The notes under the pieces were generated by a model, which saw only the letters and a program-made list of their open reading frames with translations, was not told the DNA's origin and did no database searches. Positions 16,576 through 24,475 of a DNA stretch of 64,000 nucleotides are shown here, piece by piece. The stretch's first letter is position 1. The number at the start of each line of letters is the position of its first letter. This DNA is from DASQFQ01 sp963802905. Lineage in GTDB: Bacteria > Actinomycetota > Thermoleophilia > Solirubrobacterales > Solirubrobacteraceae. The DNA is taken from contig CAWDKH010000010.1 in assembly GCA_963802905.1 (NCBI GenBank), forward strand, positions 124,001 through 188,000, written 5' to 3'. A program made the translations under genes and the position numbers.

Positions 16576-18041
16576 CCGCCCCGCGGCAGCGGTGGCTGGC
16601 GCTGGGCGTGCTGTGCCTGAGCCTGCTCGCCATCGTCATCGACAACACGATCGTCAACGTCGCGCTCCCGACACTGGTGCGCGACCTCGAGGCCGACGTG
16701 GCCGAGCTCCAGTGGGTGGTCGACGCGTACACGCTCGTGTTCGCGGGGCTGCTGCTGCTGGCCGGCGCGCTCGGCGATCGCTACGGGCGCCGGCGGACGC
16801 TGCTCGCGGGCCTCACGGTGTTCGGCGTCTCCTCCGCGGTCGCCGCCTACGCGGGCAGCGTCGACGGGCTGATCGCCGCCCGCGCGGTGATGGGCGCCGG
16901 GGCCGCGTTCATCATGCCCGCGACCCTGTCGCTGCTCGTCAGCGTCTTCACCGACACCCGCGAGCGCGCGATGGCGATCGGGATCTGGGCCGCGACGGCG
17001 GGCCTCGGCGTCGCGCTCGGCCCGGTGGTCGGCGGCGTCCTGCTCGACCACTTCTGGTGGGGCTCGATCTTCATCGTCAACGTCCCGCTCGTCGCGATCG
17101 CGGTCGTGGCGGGGTTCCGGCTGCTGCCGGAGTCGCGCGACCCGGTCGCGCGGCGGCTCGACTGGACGGGCGCGGCGCTCTCCGGCGTCGGCCTCGTCGC
17201 GTTCGTGTGGGCGATCATCGAGGCGCCGTCGAAGGGCTGGACATCGCCTCTGGTGCTCGCCGCCGGTGCGTTCGCGGCGGTGGCGTTGGTCGCGTTCGTG
17301 CTCTGGCAGCGCCGCGTCGCCGAGCCGCTGCTCGACGTCCGCCTGTTCGAGAACCCGCGCTTCACCGCGGCCAGCAGCACCGTGATGGTGCTGTTCTTCG
17401 CCCTCTTCGGCTTCCTGTTCCTGTCGACGCAGTACCTGCAGTTCGTGCTCGGCTACTCGCCGTCGGCCGCCGGCGTGCGGGTGCTGCCCTACGCCGGGGC
17501 GATGATCGTGTTCGCGCCGCTCTCGTCGAAGCTCGTGATGAGCCTCGGCACGAAGCGCGTCGCGACCGCGGGGATGCTGCTGTTCTCGCTCGGCCTCGCC
17601 GTCGCGGCGACGATCGGCACGAGCAGCGGCTACGGGCGGCTGGCCGTCGCGCTGGTCTTCATGGGCGCGGGCATGGGGCTCGCGGGCGCGCCGGCGACCG
17701 AGTCGATCATGGGCTCGCTGCCGCCGGAGCGGGCGAACATCGGGTCCGCCGTCAACGACACGACGCGCGAGCTGGGTGGGGCGCTCGGCGTCGCGATCGT
17801 CGGCAGCATCATGTCCTCGCTCTACGGGACGCGGCTCCCCGAGCTCGGCGCGGCGGTGAGGCTGGGCGACAGCGTCGCGGAGGCGGCGCGTGAGGCGTTC
17901 GTCCACGCCATGTCGCGGGCGTCGATCGTCGTCGCGCTCGTGGCTGCGTTCGGTGCGTTCATCGCGTGGCGCTATCTGCCGGCCCGTGAGGCCGAGACCG
18001 CCGCGGAGACCGCTCGGTCCCCGCTAGCTGTCGAAGCGTGA
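16572..18041 (+). CDS. MFS drug/solute exporter, DHA2 (14-helix) type
   Basis: 489 residues with about 14 hydrophobic helices. Motif A-like loop GDRYGRRRTLLAG follows helix 2; the helix 1 motif DNTIVNVALPTL and the ARAVMGAGAAFIMPATLSLL segment are hallmarks of the EmrB/QacA subgroup of proton-driven multidrug exporters. Substrate unknown. Last gene of the SARP-divergent operon; its end overlaps the convergent acetyltransferase gene by 18 bases. Confidence 0.9.
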   Translation: MTAPRQRWLALGVLCLSLLAIVIDNTIVNVALPTLVRDLEADVAELQWVVDAYTLVFAGLLLLAGALGDRYGRRRTLLAGLTVFGVSSAVAAYAGSVDGLIAARAVMGAGAAFIMPATLSLLVSVFTDTRERAMAIGIWAATAGLGVALGPVVGGVLLDHFWWGSIFIVNVPLVAIAVVAGFRLLPESRDPVARRLDWTGAALSGVGLVAFVWAIIEAPSKGWTSPLVLAAGAFAAVALVAFVLWQRRVAEPLLDVRLFENPRFTAASSTVMVLFFALFGFLFLSTQYLQFVLGYSPSAAGVRVLPYAGAMIVFAPLSSKLVMSLGTKRVATAGMLLFSLGLAVAATIGTSSGYGRLAVALVFMGAGMGLAGAPATESIMGSLPPERANIGSAVNDTTRELGGALGVAIVGSIMSSLYGTRLPELGAAVRLGDSVAEAAREAFVHAMSRASIVVALVAAFGAFIAWRYLPAREAETAAETARSPLAVEA

Positions 18042-18530
18042 GAGGTAGAGCCAGGTCGGGCGGTAGCCGCGGCGTGCGTAGAGCCGCGCCGCGGCGTCGT
18101 TACCGGGCAGCAGGCCGAGCACGAGATCGGTGACGCCCTGGGCGCGGAGCTCGCGCTCGAGGCGATCGAGGAGCTCGGTCCCGAGGCCCTGGCCGCGGTG
18201 CTCGGGGAGGACGGCCAGCGACTCGATCTCGCCGATCCGCGGGCCGGTCACCCAGGTGTCGGCGACCCACGTCTCCTCGAGCGGCATCACGTGCGCGAGG
18301 CCGTAGCCGACGAGCGCGTCGCCGGCGCTGGCGAGCAGCAGGACGGTGTCGGGCTTGGCGAGCAGCTCGGCGTAGAGCGCGCTCCGCACCTCCCACGTGG
18401 TGGCGTCGTCGACGTAGGGAGCGAGCTCCGGCATCGACTCGGCGTGGCGGTGGTGGACCGACACCCAGAGCGGCTCGAGCAGCGGCAGATCCTCGGGTCC
18501 GCCGCGGCGGATCTGGGTGCCGGCGGCCAT
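18024..18530 (-). CDS. GNAT-family N-acetyltransferase
   Basis: 168 residues, single GNAT domain. The acetyl-CoA-binding motif A is EIESLAVLPEHRGQGLGTELLDRLE, with the R/Q-x-x-G-x-G/A signature as RGQGLG, followed by motif B PGNDAAARLYARRGYRP. Acceptor substrate unknown. It reads away from the HD hydrolase gene, the two promoters being back to back. Confidence 0.85.
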   Translation of the reverse strand: MAAGTQIRRGGPEDLPLLEPLWVSVHHRHAESMPELAPYVDDATTWEVRSALYAELLAKPDTVLLLASAGDALVGYGLAHVMPLEETWVADTWVTGPRIGEIESLAVLPEHRGQGLGTELLDRLERELRAQGVTDLVLGLLPGNDAAARLYARRGYRPTWLYLSRFDS

Positions 18531-18536
18531 CGGCGA

Positions 18537-18542
18537 AGCCTA
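18537..18542 (-). promoter_or_regulatory. -10 hexamer of leaderless GNAT-gene promoter
   Basis: TAGGCT on the minus strand, six bases before the ATG at 18530. Confidence 0.5.
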
Positions 18543-18549
18543 CGGCGAC

Positions 18550-18555
18550 TACCGT
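18550..18555 (+). promoter_or_regulatory. -10 hexamer of leaderless HD-gene promoter
   Basis: TACCGT, seven bases before the ATG at 18563. It overlaps the right arm of a CTACGG-CGACTA-CCGTAG inverted repeat (18540-18557) lying between the two divergent -10 boxes. Confidence 0.55.
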
Positions 18556-18562
18556 AGATCGC

Positions 18563-19144
18563 ATGGCTGAGCCCCAACCCGTCCCGCCCGAAGCGGGCCC
18601 GTACTTGCAGACCGTCTCGGGCCGCCGGGTCAACCCGTTCGACCCGGACCCGGAGCAACTCGACATCGAGGACATCGCCCGCGCGCTCGCCAACCTGTGC
18701 CGGTTCGGCGGCCACAGCCGCGTCTTCTACTCGGTCGCCCAGCACTCCGTGATCGTGTCCGAGCTGGTCGAGCAGCGCGGCGGCGACGCCGAGGACGTCT
18801 TCGCGGCGCTCATGCACGACGCCTCCGAGGCTTACCTGGGCGACATGCCGCACCCGCTCAAGCACCGCAGCCCGCTGGGTGCGGCGTTCAAGGTGGCGGA
18901 GGGCCACCTCGAGGACGTCATCCGCGAGCGCTTCGGGATCAAGCCCGACGTCCCGGAGATCAAGCGCGCCGACCGCGCCCTGCTCGCCACCGAGCGCCGG
19001 GTGTTCAGCGGCGAGAGCTGGCACTGGCCGGAGCTCGACGGCGTCGAGCCGCTCGACCTCGAGCTCAGCGCGTGGTCGCCCGAGGAGGCGGCGCGGGTGT
19101 TCCGGGAGCGATTCGCGGAGCTGGATGGACGGCGTGAGTCCTGA
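18563..19144 (+). CDS. HD-domain phosphohydrolase (YfbR-like)
   Basis: 193 residues. HD-superfamily ligands are visible as H in FGGHSRVFYSVAQHS, the HD pair in LMHDASEAYLGD and a later Asp in KRADRALLATE, the arrangement of YfbR-type 5'-nucleotidases and related phosphohydrolases. A divalent metal would be needed. Role is probably nucleotide pool maintenance, inferred from family only. Confidence 0.85.
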   Translation: MAEPQPVPPEAGPYLQTVSGRRVNPFDPDPEQLDIEDIARALANLCRFGGHSRVFYSVAQHSVIVSELVEQRGGDAEDVFAALMHDASEAYLGDMPHPLKHRSPLGAAFKVAEGHLEDVIRERFGIKPDVPEIKRADRALLATERRVFSGESWHWPELDGVEPLDLELSAWSPEEAARVFRERFAELDGRRES

Positions 19145-19694
19145 AGAGGCGCGCGAGACCGCCCAGCAACTGCTGACGGGCCGGCGCGACGCTGAGCTGC
19201 TCGAGTTCTCCGAGTCCGCTGTGGCGCAGTTCCCGCACGACGCAGAGCTCAGGATGATCTACGCGACAGCGCTCATGAAGCACCGCCCCAAGGAAGTGCC
19301 CGAGCAGATCGAGGCGTCCATCGGGCTCGAGCCGGACCATCCATGGCGCCTGTTCCGCGCCGCTTCGCTCTCCTTCTTCCTCGGCGACTTCGACGCCTCG
19401 CGCACGTATCTCGAGCGCGCGTACCGGTTTGGGTCGGACATCCCGACCCTCCTGCGTGAGCTGATCCACCTCGGCGGAAGGCTCGCGGCGGTGGCCGGCG
19501 ACGACGAGCTCGCGGAGGATCTGCTGCGCTCCGCGTTCGAGCTCGAGCCGCAGGACCTGGTCTTCGGCCGCGACCTCGCGCGGTTCTTGGCGGAGCGGGG
19601 CCGCATCGATGAGGCGCTGATCGTCATCGACCGTGCGCAGGAGTTCGCGATCGACACGGAAGAGCTCGCGCGGCTGCGCAACGAATTGCGCTGA
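19125..19694 (+). CDS. TPR-repeat protein
   Basis: 189 residues, helical tetratricopeptide-like repeats throughout (ELRMIYATALMKHRPKEVPE, RLFRAASLSFFLGDFDASRT, DLVFGRDLARFLAERGRIDE). No signal peptide or membrane helix. ATG at 19125 lies inside the end of the HD gene with GGAG eight bases upstream, so the two are co-translated; a GTG at 19134 is an alternative. Likely a protein-interaction scaffold, partner unknown. Confidence 0.7.
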   Translation: MDGVSPEEARETAQQLLTGRRDAELLEFSESAVAQFPHDAELRMIYATALMKHRPKEVPEQIEASIGLEPDHPWRLFRAASLSFFLGDFDASRTYLERAYRFGSDIPTLLRELIHLGGRLAAVAGDDELAEDLLRSAFELEPQDLVFGRDLARFLAERGRIDEALIVIDRAQEFAIDTEELARLRNELR

Positions 19695-19755
19695 GTATCA
19701 GCGAGCCGCCACCCGGCTCTTACCGGCGTCCCTTTCCCAATCCAGGAGGAACGCC

Positions 19756-20259
19756 ATGGCCAACCTCGTTCGACTGTTGGCGGTACTCGGCAAGATCAAC
19801 CCGGCGGTGTACGACGCGATCTTCCCGCACGGGCCCGTCGGGCCGCACGGCGTCGCCGTCCGCCGCTTCTCGCCCGGCGCGGAGGTCGGGCTCAACCCCC
19901 AGCCGCTGCCGCCCAAGGAGGCGCTGCTCGTCGCCTCCGCTGAGGTCGCGCACGACATCGCGTTCGCTGCCGTGAGCGCTCAGGCCGCCGGAACCGACGG
20001 CGCCGGGCGGCTCGTCGCGCAAGCGATCGACGAGTGGTGCGGCACGCGCCCGCGCCCGCTCCCGATCCCCTGGCCCGGCCCGTGGCCGTTCCCGTGGCCG
20101 CCCGAGCCCGAGCCGCACCCCGACTGGGACATCGGCGCCTCCCGCGTCGTCGGCGCGCTCGCGCTGGCCCAGGTCGCCTCGCGGTTGCAGGAGGGCGACG
20201 CGCGTGACGCGCTCGCCAAGGGCGCCGAGCAGCTGCTCGAAGCCGGCCTCGCCGAGTGA
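19756..20259 (+). CDS. Unknown protein with Pro/Trp-rich segment and NPQPLPP motif
   Basis: 167 residues, no recognised domain. A conserved-looking N-terminal part contains GLNPQPLPPKE (about 46-55). Residues 99-124 are almost only Pro, Trp, Arg and Phe, with Trp at every second to fourth position, followed by acidic EPEPHPDWD. The C-terminus is an Ala-rich helix pair. No signal peptide. AGGAGGA lies seven bases before the ATG, the best ribosome site in this area, and a strong terminator hairpin follows, so it is a monocistronic, probably well expressed gene. Confidence 0.75.
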   Translation: MANLVRLLAVLGKINPAVYDAIFPHGPVGPHGVAVRRFSPGAEVGLNPQPLPPKEALLVASAEVAHDIAFAAVSAQAAGTDGAGRLVAQAIDEWCGTRPRPLPIPWPGPWPFPWPPEPEPHPDWDIGASRVVGALALAQVASRLQEGDARDALAKGAEQLLEAGLAE

Positions 20260-20265
20260 CGCAGC

Positions 20266-20293
20266 GCGGGGCCCGGCGCACGCCGGGCCCCGC
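20266..20293 (+). terminator. Intrinsic terminator-like hairpin
   Basis: A perfect 13-bp stem, GCGGGGCCCGGCG / CGCCGGGCCCCGC, with a two-base centre, directly after the Pro/Trp-rich gene. It is followed by TGTT only, a very short U-tract, as is common in GC-rich actinobacteria. Confidence 0.7.
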
Positions 20294-20296
20294 TGT

Positions 20297-20302
20297 TAGC
20301 GT
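20297..20302 (+). promoter_or_regulatory. -10 hexamer of leaderless GNAT-gene promoter
   Basis: TAGCGT eight bases before the GTG at 20311 and immediately after the preceding terminator hairpin. Confidence 0.5.
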
Positions 20303-20310
20303 CGCCGGGC

Positions 20311-20718
20311 GTGAGCGAGTACGAGCTCGACGACGACCCGGCCCGCGTCGACCTCGACGTGCTGTGGGCATTCCTCTCGACCGAGGCGTACTGGGGTCGC
20401 TGGCGGAGCCGCGACGACGTCGTCCGCCAGCTCCAGGGCTCGTGGCGCGTGCTCGGCGCCTACCACGGCGCAGAGATGGTGGGCTATGCCCGCGCGATCT
20501 CCGACGGTGTCTCGCTCGCCTATCTCGCCGACGTCTTCGTCCTCCGCGAGCATCGCGGCCGGGGCGTCGGCCGGCGGCTGATCGCCTCGATGGTCGAGGA
20601 GGGGCCGGGCCGCGAGTTCCGCTGGCTGCTCAACACGTGCGACCCGCAGATCTACGAGCGCTTCGGCTTCGTCGCGCCCGACGCCACGCTGCTGGAACGC
20701 CCTGGTACCCAGGGTTGA
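20311..20718 (+). CDS. GNAT-family N-acetyltransferase
   Basis: 135 residues, compact GNAT domain with DVFVLREHRGRGVGRRLIAS as acetyl-CoA site and a C-terminal YERFGFVAPDATLLERP that matches the family's end. The N-terminal WAFLSTEAYWGRWRS resembles small acetyltransferases of unknown acceptor. GTG start supported by the hexamer eight bases upstream. Confidence 0.85.
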   Translation: MSEYELDDDPARVDLDVLWAFLSTEAYWGRWRSRDDVVRQLQGSWRVLGAYHGAEMVGYARAISDGVSLAYLADVFVLREHRGRGVGRRLIASMVEEGPGREFRWLLNTCDPQIYERFGFVAPDATLLERPGTQG

Positions 20719-20730
20719 CCGCGGGGCTCG

Positions 20731-20736
20731 TACGCT
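20731..20736 (+). promoter_or_regulatory. -10 hexamer of leaderless promoter, cNMP/FAD fusion gene
   Basis: TACGCT six bases before the ATG at 20743. A TTGACC lies upstream but only ten bases away, so it is not a normal -35. Confidence 0.45.
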
Positions 20737-20742
20737 CTCTCC

Positions 20743-22320
20743 ATGGCCAGCCTCAGCCCGATCCTCTCCGCCTCCCAGCTCGAGACGCTCGCGGAGCTCG
20801 GCGAGGAGCGGACGGCCGCGGTCGGTGAGGTCCTCTATGGGGTCGGCGACGCGCGCTACCCGTTCATCGCGATCCTCGAGGGTGAGGCGGCGATTCTCGA
20901 TGCCGCGGGCGACGAGATCGTCCGCCACGGCCCCTCCGGGTTCCTCGGCGAGCTCAACCTGATGACCGGCCAGACGGTCTATCTGACGGCCATGGCGACG
21001 CAGCCGATGCGCTACATCGCCGTCGAGCGCGACGTGCTGCGGCCGCTGTTGTTCGAGGATGGGCCTCTCGGCGACATCCTGCTCTCCGCGTTCATCGCGC
21101 GCCGCGAGGCGCTGCAGCAGCATCAGGGCATCGGGCTCGAGATCGTCGGGCCGCGATCGTCGGCATCGACGCGGGAATTGGTCGACTACGTCCGGCGCGC
21201 CCGCCTGCCGCACACCTGGCGCGATCCCGAGCACGACGATCCGTCGGCGGCGGCGCTGATCGCGCAGATCCCGCTGGAGGAGCTGCCACTCGTGCGGCTG
21301 CCCGGCGGCACCGAGCTGCGCCGGCCGAGCGGGGGAGAGGTGTGGCGCGCGCTGGGCATCGGCGCCGAGCTGGGCGCCCGCGAGGAGGTCGACCTCGTCG
21401 TGGTCGGCGGCGGGCCGGCCGGTCTCGGCGCCGCGGTCTACGGCGCGTCCGAGGGCCTCGAGACGTTGATCATCGAGAGCACGGTGCTCGGCGGCCAGGC
21501 CGGCGCCTCGCGGCGGATCGAGAACTACCTCGGCTTCCCGGCCGGCATCAGCGGCACCGAGCTGACCACCCGCGCGGTGACGCAGGCGCGCAAGTTCGGC
21601 GCGCGGATGGCGACCCCGTACCGCGCCGTCGACCTCGAGCCGGGCGCCGACCGCCACGTCGTGCGGCTCGACAGCGGGACGGAGATCGCCGCCCGCGCGG
21701 TCATCCTGGCCACCGGCGCGGAGTACCGCCGCCTGCCGGTCGACGACCTCGACGACTACGAGGGCATCAGCGTCTTCTACGCCGCGGGGCCGACGGAGGC
21801 CCAGCGCTGCGGCGCGATGCGGGTGGGCGTCGTCGGCGGGGGCAACTCCGCCGCGCAGGCCGCGATCTGGCTCTCCCGCGGCGGCGCGCTCGTGACGCTG
21901 CTGCACCGCCGAGCCGACCTCAGCGAGACGATGTCCGACTACCTGATCGGCGACCTCGAGCGCCACGGCGTCGCGGTCCGCGACCGCTCCGAGATCGCCG
22001 AGTTGCACGGCTCCGACGGGCAACTGGAGGCGGTCACGCTGCGCGACGGCGAGCACCTCCCGCTCTCCTTCTTGTTCCTCTTCCTCGGCGCCTCACCGTG
22101 TACCGACTGGCTCGGCGCCACCGTCGCGCGCGACGAGCACGGCTTCGTGATCACCGGCGCCGACGCCGGTGCGGCCCAGCCGCTCGAGAGCTCCGTCCCC
22201 GGCGTCTACGCCGCCGGCGACGCCCGCTCGGGCTCGCTCAAGCGCTGCGCGACGGCCGTCGGCGAGGGCGCGGCCGTCGTGCGGCTCGTGCACGAGCGGC
22301 TGACGAGCGTCCCGGCCTGA
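20743..22320 (+). CDS. Cyclic-nucleotide-binding domain fused to thioredoxin reductase-like oxidoreductase
   Basis: 525 residues. Residues about 15-125 form a cNMP-binding beta-roll (GEAAILDAAGDEI, FLGELNLMTGQTVYLTAMA). After a linker comes a two-dinucleotide-fold flavoprotein: FAD site VVGGGPAGLGAAVYG near 222, VLGGQAGASRRIENYLGFP, and NAD(P)H site VGVVGGGNSAAQAAIWLS. The redox-active CxxC of thioredoxin reductase is absent; the corresponding segment reads GISVFYAAGPTEAQRC. The C-terminal FAD-binding GVYAAGDARSG is intact. It likely transfers electrons to an unknown acceptor under control of a cyclic nucleotide. This fusion architecture is known from other actinobacteria. Confidence 0.9.
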   Translation: MASLSPILSASQLETLAELGEERTAAVGEVLYGVGDARYPFIAILEGEAAILDAAGDEIVRHGPSGFLGELNLMTGQTVYLTAMATQPMRYIAVERDVLRPLLFEDGPLGDILLSAFIARREALQQHQGIGLEIVGPRSSASTRELVDYVRRARLPHTWRDPEHDDPSAAALIAQIPLEELPLVRLPGGTELRRPSGGEVWRALGIGAELGAREEVDLVVVGGGPAGLGAAVYGASEGLETLIIESTVLGGQAGASRRIENYLGFPAGISGTELTTRAVTQARKFGARMATPYRAVDLEPGADRHVVRLDSGTEIAARAVILATGAEYRRLPVDDLDDYEGISVFYAAGPTEAQRCGAMRVGVVGGGNSAAQAAIWLSRGGALVTLLHRRADLSETMSDYLIGDLERHGVAVRDRSEIAELHGSDGQLEAVTLRDGEHLPLSFLFLFLGASPCTDWLGATVARDEHGFVITGADAGAAQPLESSVPGVYAAGDARSGSLKRCATAVGEGAAVVRLVHERLTSVPA

Positions 22321-22322
22321 CG

Positions 22323-23348
22323 CTAGAGCCGGCCCGCGATGTGGGCGGCGTCGTCCTTGACCCAGCCGAGCAGCGCCGAGCCGCGCGTGTGCTGCCAGGG
22401 GAGGCCGAGGAAATACAGCCCGGCTGACGCGGTGACGCCGCGCTGATGGACCAGCGCGCCGCGGTTGTCGAAGATCGGCGCGTCGATCCAGGAGTGGTCG
22501 AGGCTGAAGCCGGTCGCCCAGATGACCGTCGTGACCGCGAGGCTCGAGCCGTCCTCGAAGCTGACCGTCGCTCCGTCGGCTGCGGTGGTGCGGCCGTGGA
22601 TCTGGATGCCGAGGCGGCGGGCGGCGCGCGGCGTGGAGCCGATCAGGCTGTCGCGATCCTTCATCCGCCGGCCGATGCGTGAGTCGACCGTCTTGCCCAT
22701 CAGCCCGGTGGCGACGAGGAAGGAGAAGATGTCGCGCCCGAGGAGGCGCTGCGGCAGCGGCATCTGGCGGGAGCCGACGGACAGGTGGACCGCGTGGGAG
22801 CCGGCGAGCTCCTCGGCGATCTGGAAGCCGGTGTTGCCGCCGCCGACCACGAGCACGGGACCGGCCGGGAGGGTGTCGGGAGTGCGGTAGGCCGTGCTGT
22901 GGAGCTGGACGACGTCGTCGCCGAGCCGCTCAGCGATCGGCGGCACGCGCGGCACCTGGAAGGGGCCGGTGGCGACCACAACTTGGTCGGCCCGGTAGGT
23001 GCGGCCGTCGAGCTCGACGACGTAGCCGTCGCCGTCCCGGCGCACGGCCTTGACGCGGCTGTCGTACTCGACCGGCAGCGCGAAGTGGCGCACGTAGTCG
23101 GTGAGGTAGGCGACGACCTCATCGCGGGTGGGGTAGCGGTCCGGGTCGCCGGGGAAGGCGAGCCCGGGGAGGCTGTCGTGGCGGACGGGAGTGAACAGCC
23201 GGAGCGACTCCCAGCGGCTGCGCCACGCCGCGGCGGGGCCGTCGGCGGCCTCGAGGATGGTGAACCGCCGGCCCTGCTGGGCGAGGTGGTAGCCGATGGC
23301 GAGGCCGGCTTGGCCCGCGCCGATCACGATGACGTCGTGGTGGCTCAT
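22323..23348 (-). CDS. Flavin-containing monooxygenase-like NAD(P)/FAD oxidoreductase (CzcO type)
   Basis: 341 residues. FAD fingerprint VIVIGAGQAGLAIGYHLAQQG at the N-terminus, NADPH fingerprint VLVVGGGNTGFQIAEEL near 165, and the CzcO/FMO-type TVIWATGFSLDHSWID segment near the end. The family includes monooxygenases and putative metal-resistance-associated oxidoreductases. It starts with ATGA overlap inside the Met-rich membrane protein gene, so it sits under the same CsoR-type control region. Confidence 0.85.
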   Translation of the reverse strand: MSHHDVIVIGAGQAGLAIGYHLAQQGRRFTILEAADGPAAAWRSRWESLRLFTPVRHDSLPGLAFPGDPDRYPTRDEVVAYLTDYVRHFALPVEYDSRVKAVRRDGDGYVVELDGRTYRADQVVVATGPFQVPRVPPIAERLGDDVVQLHSTAYRTPDTLPAGPVLVVGGGNTGFQIAEELAGSHAVHLSVGSRQMPLPQRLLGRDIFSFLVATGLMGKTVDSRIGRRMKDRDSLIGSTPRAARRLGIQIHGRTTAADGATVSFEDGSSLAVTTVIWATGFSLDHSWIDAPIFDNRGALVHQRGVTASAGLYFLGLPWQHTRGSALLGWVKDDAAHIAGRL

Positions 23349-23725
23349 GCGTGCACGTGGCCGGGGTGGCCCGTGTATTCGTCGAGGCGGAGCAGCATTG
23401 CGACGAGCATGGCGGGAAACATCGCGACGTGCTGGATGAGCATCAGCGTGTCGGTGCTCTCGACGAGCCCGGTCCAGAGCAGCGCGATGGCGGCGAAGCT
23501 GGGCAGGAACATCGCCGCCGTCATGTCGGCGGCGGGCGCCCAGCCGTGGCCGCGGTAGCGCATCCAGGCGACCATCGGGACGGTCATCGAGAACGCCATG
23601 CCGAGCAGCTCGAGCTCAGTTGAGTCGGTGTGCAGCGCTGCGAGCGGCATGCCGAGGACGGCCATTCCCGCGAGCATCGCGATGACCATCTCTACGTAGT
23701 GGCGGATGAAGTTGCGTGTTTTCAC
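23345..23725 (-). CDS. Met-rich small membrane protein, candidate copper-handling factor
   Basis: 126 residues, about three to four transmembrane helices. Fifteen of 126 residues are methionine, most of them inside helices (MVIAMLAGMAVLGM, MAFSMTVPMVAWM, MFPAMLVAML), and the C-terminus is GHPGHVHA. Met and His are soft-metal ligands. GTG start with AAGGAGG five bases upstream. The promoter carries two palindromes of the CsoR type. No named family recognised. Copper transport or tolerance is inferred from composition and operator only. Confidence 0.75.
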   Translation of the reverse strand: MKTRNFIRHYVEMVIAMLAGMAVLGMPLAALHTDSTELELLGMAFSMTVPMVAWMRYRGHGWAPAADMTAAMFLPSFAAIALLWTGLVESTDTLMLIQHVAMFPAMLVAMLLRLDEYTGHPGHVHA

Positions 23726-23745
23726 TCGTGCCTCCTTCGGTTTGT

Positions 23746-23762
23746 ATACCCGGGAGGGGTAT
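23746..23762. promoter_or_regulatory. CsoR-type palindrome overlapping the -10 region
   Basis: ATACCC-N5-GGGTAT. On the minus strand it overlaps TATACA, a good -10, about 20 bases before the start of the Met-rich membrane protein. G/C-tract palindromes flanked by TA are the binding sites of CsoR/RcnR copper and nickel sensors. Confidence 0.6.
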
Positions 23763-23783
23763 CGACGAGAGGAGGAGAGTACA

Positions 23784-23798
23784 TACCCCCTGGGGGTA
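23784..23798. promoter_or_regulatory. Second CsoR-type palindrome
   Basis: TACCCCC-T-GGGGGTA, a perfect 15-bp palindrome about 37 bp upstream of the first site (centre to centre), in the gap between the CDF exporter stop and the Met-rich protein gene. Two sites in one promoter support a real operator. Confidence 0.65.
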
Positions 23799-23809
23799 CA
23801 GAAGTGCGG

Positions 23810-24475
23810 CTACCCCCCGGGTGTGCGGCGCACGGTGCGCCACGACTGCCAGGTGATGCGCAGGATCACGATCGTGATCGCGAGGCCGATCAGCGGGTCG
23901 ACGACATCGGCGCCGATCGCCACCGCGAAGGCGGAGGCGATGACGGCGAGGCTGACGTACGCGTCCGCCCGCGCGTGGGCGCCGTCGGCGACGAGCGCAG
24001 GGCTGTCCAGCCGCCGCCCCGCCCGGGTGCGGATGAGGGCGGCAACCCAGTTGCCGGCGAAGCCGATCGCGCCCGCGAGCGCGAGCGCCGTGAGGTGATC
24101 GATCGGCTGCGGGTCGATCAGGCGGGCGATCGCCTCGTAGCCGGCGACGCACGCGCTGATGAAGATCACGGCGACGACGGCGAGCCCGGCGAGCCGCTCG
24201 CCCCGGGCGCTGCGCAGCGCGAACGCGATGCCGAGCGGGATCGCGGTGGCGGCGTCGCCGGCGTTGTGGACGAGGTCGGCGAGCAGCGCGACCGAGCCGG
24301 ACGCGATGAAGACCAGCGTCTGCGCCGCCGCAGTGAGACCGAGCACGAGCAGCGCGAGCGCCACCGCGCGCACGCCCTCATGCGAGCGCTTGATCGAGTC
24401 GTGGACGAGCCCGTGGCTGTGGCCGCCGGCCCCGTGGTCGTGGGAATGCGGTCGCCCTGAAGCGTGCGCGCTCAC
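23810..24475 (-). CDS. Cation diffusion facilitator (CDF) metal exporter
   Basis: 221 residues, six helices, with a His-rich N-terminus (HSHDHGAGGHSH). Metal site residues fit CDF proteins: H70-x3-D74 in TM2 (LLADLVHNAGDAAT) and H167-x3-D171 in TM5 (DGAHARADAY), the zinc/cobalt-type arrangement. It is shorter than the usual 290-300 residues because the cytoplasmic C-terminal dimerisation domain is missing. GTG start overlaps the ArsR-type regulator stop, so metal export and sensing are coupled. Confidence 0.9.
   Translation of the reverse strand: MSAHASGRPHSHDHGAGGHSHGLVHDSIKRSHEGVRAVALALLVLGLTAAAQTLVFIASGSVALLADLVHNAGDAATAIPLGIAFALRSARGERLAGLAVVAVIFISACVAGYEAIARLIDPQPIDHLTALALAGAIGFAGNWVAALIRTRAGRRLDSPALVADGAHARADAYVSLAVIASAFAVAIGADVVDPLIGLAITIVILRITWQSWRTVRRTPGG

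Noticed and set aside
23811..23823. A third CsoR-type site (TACCCCCCGGGTG)
   Set aside because: It is within the 3' end of the CDF gene and only one half matches, so it was not called.
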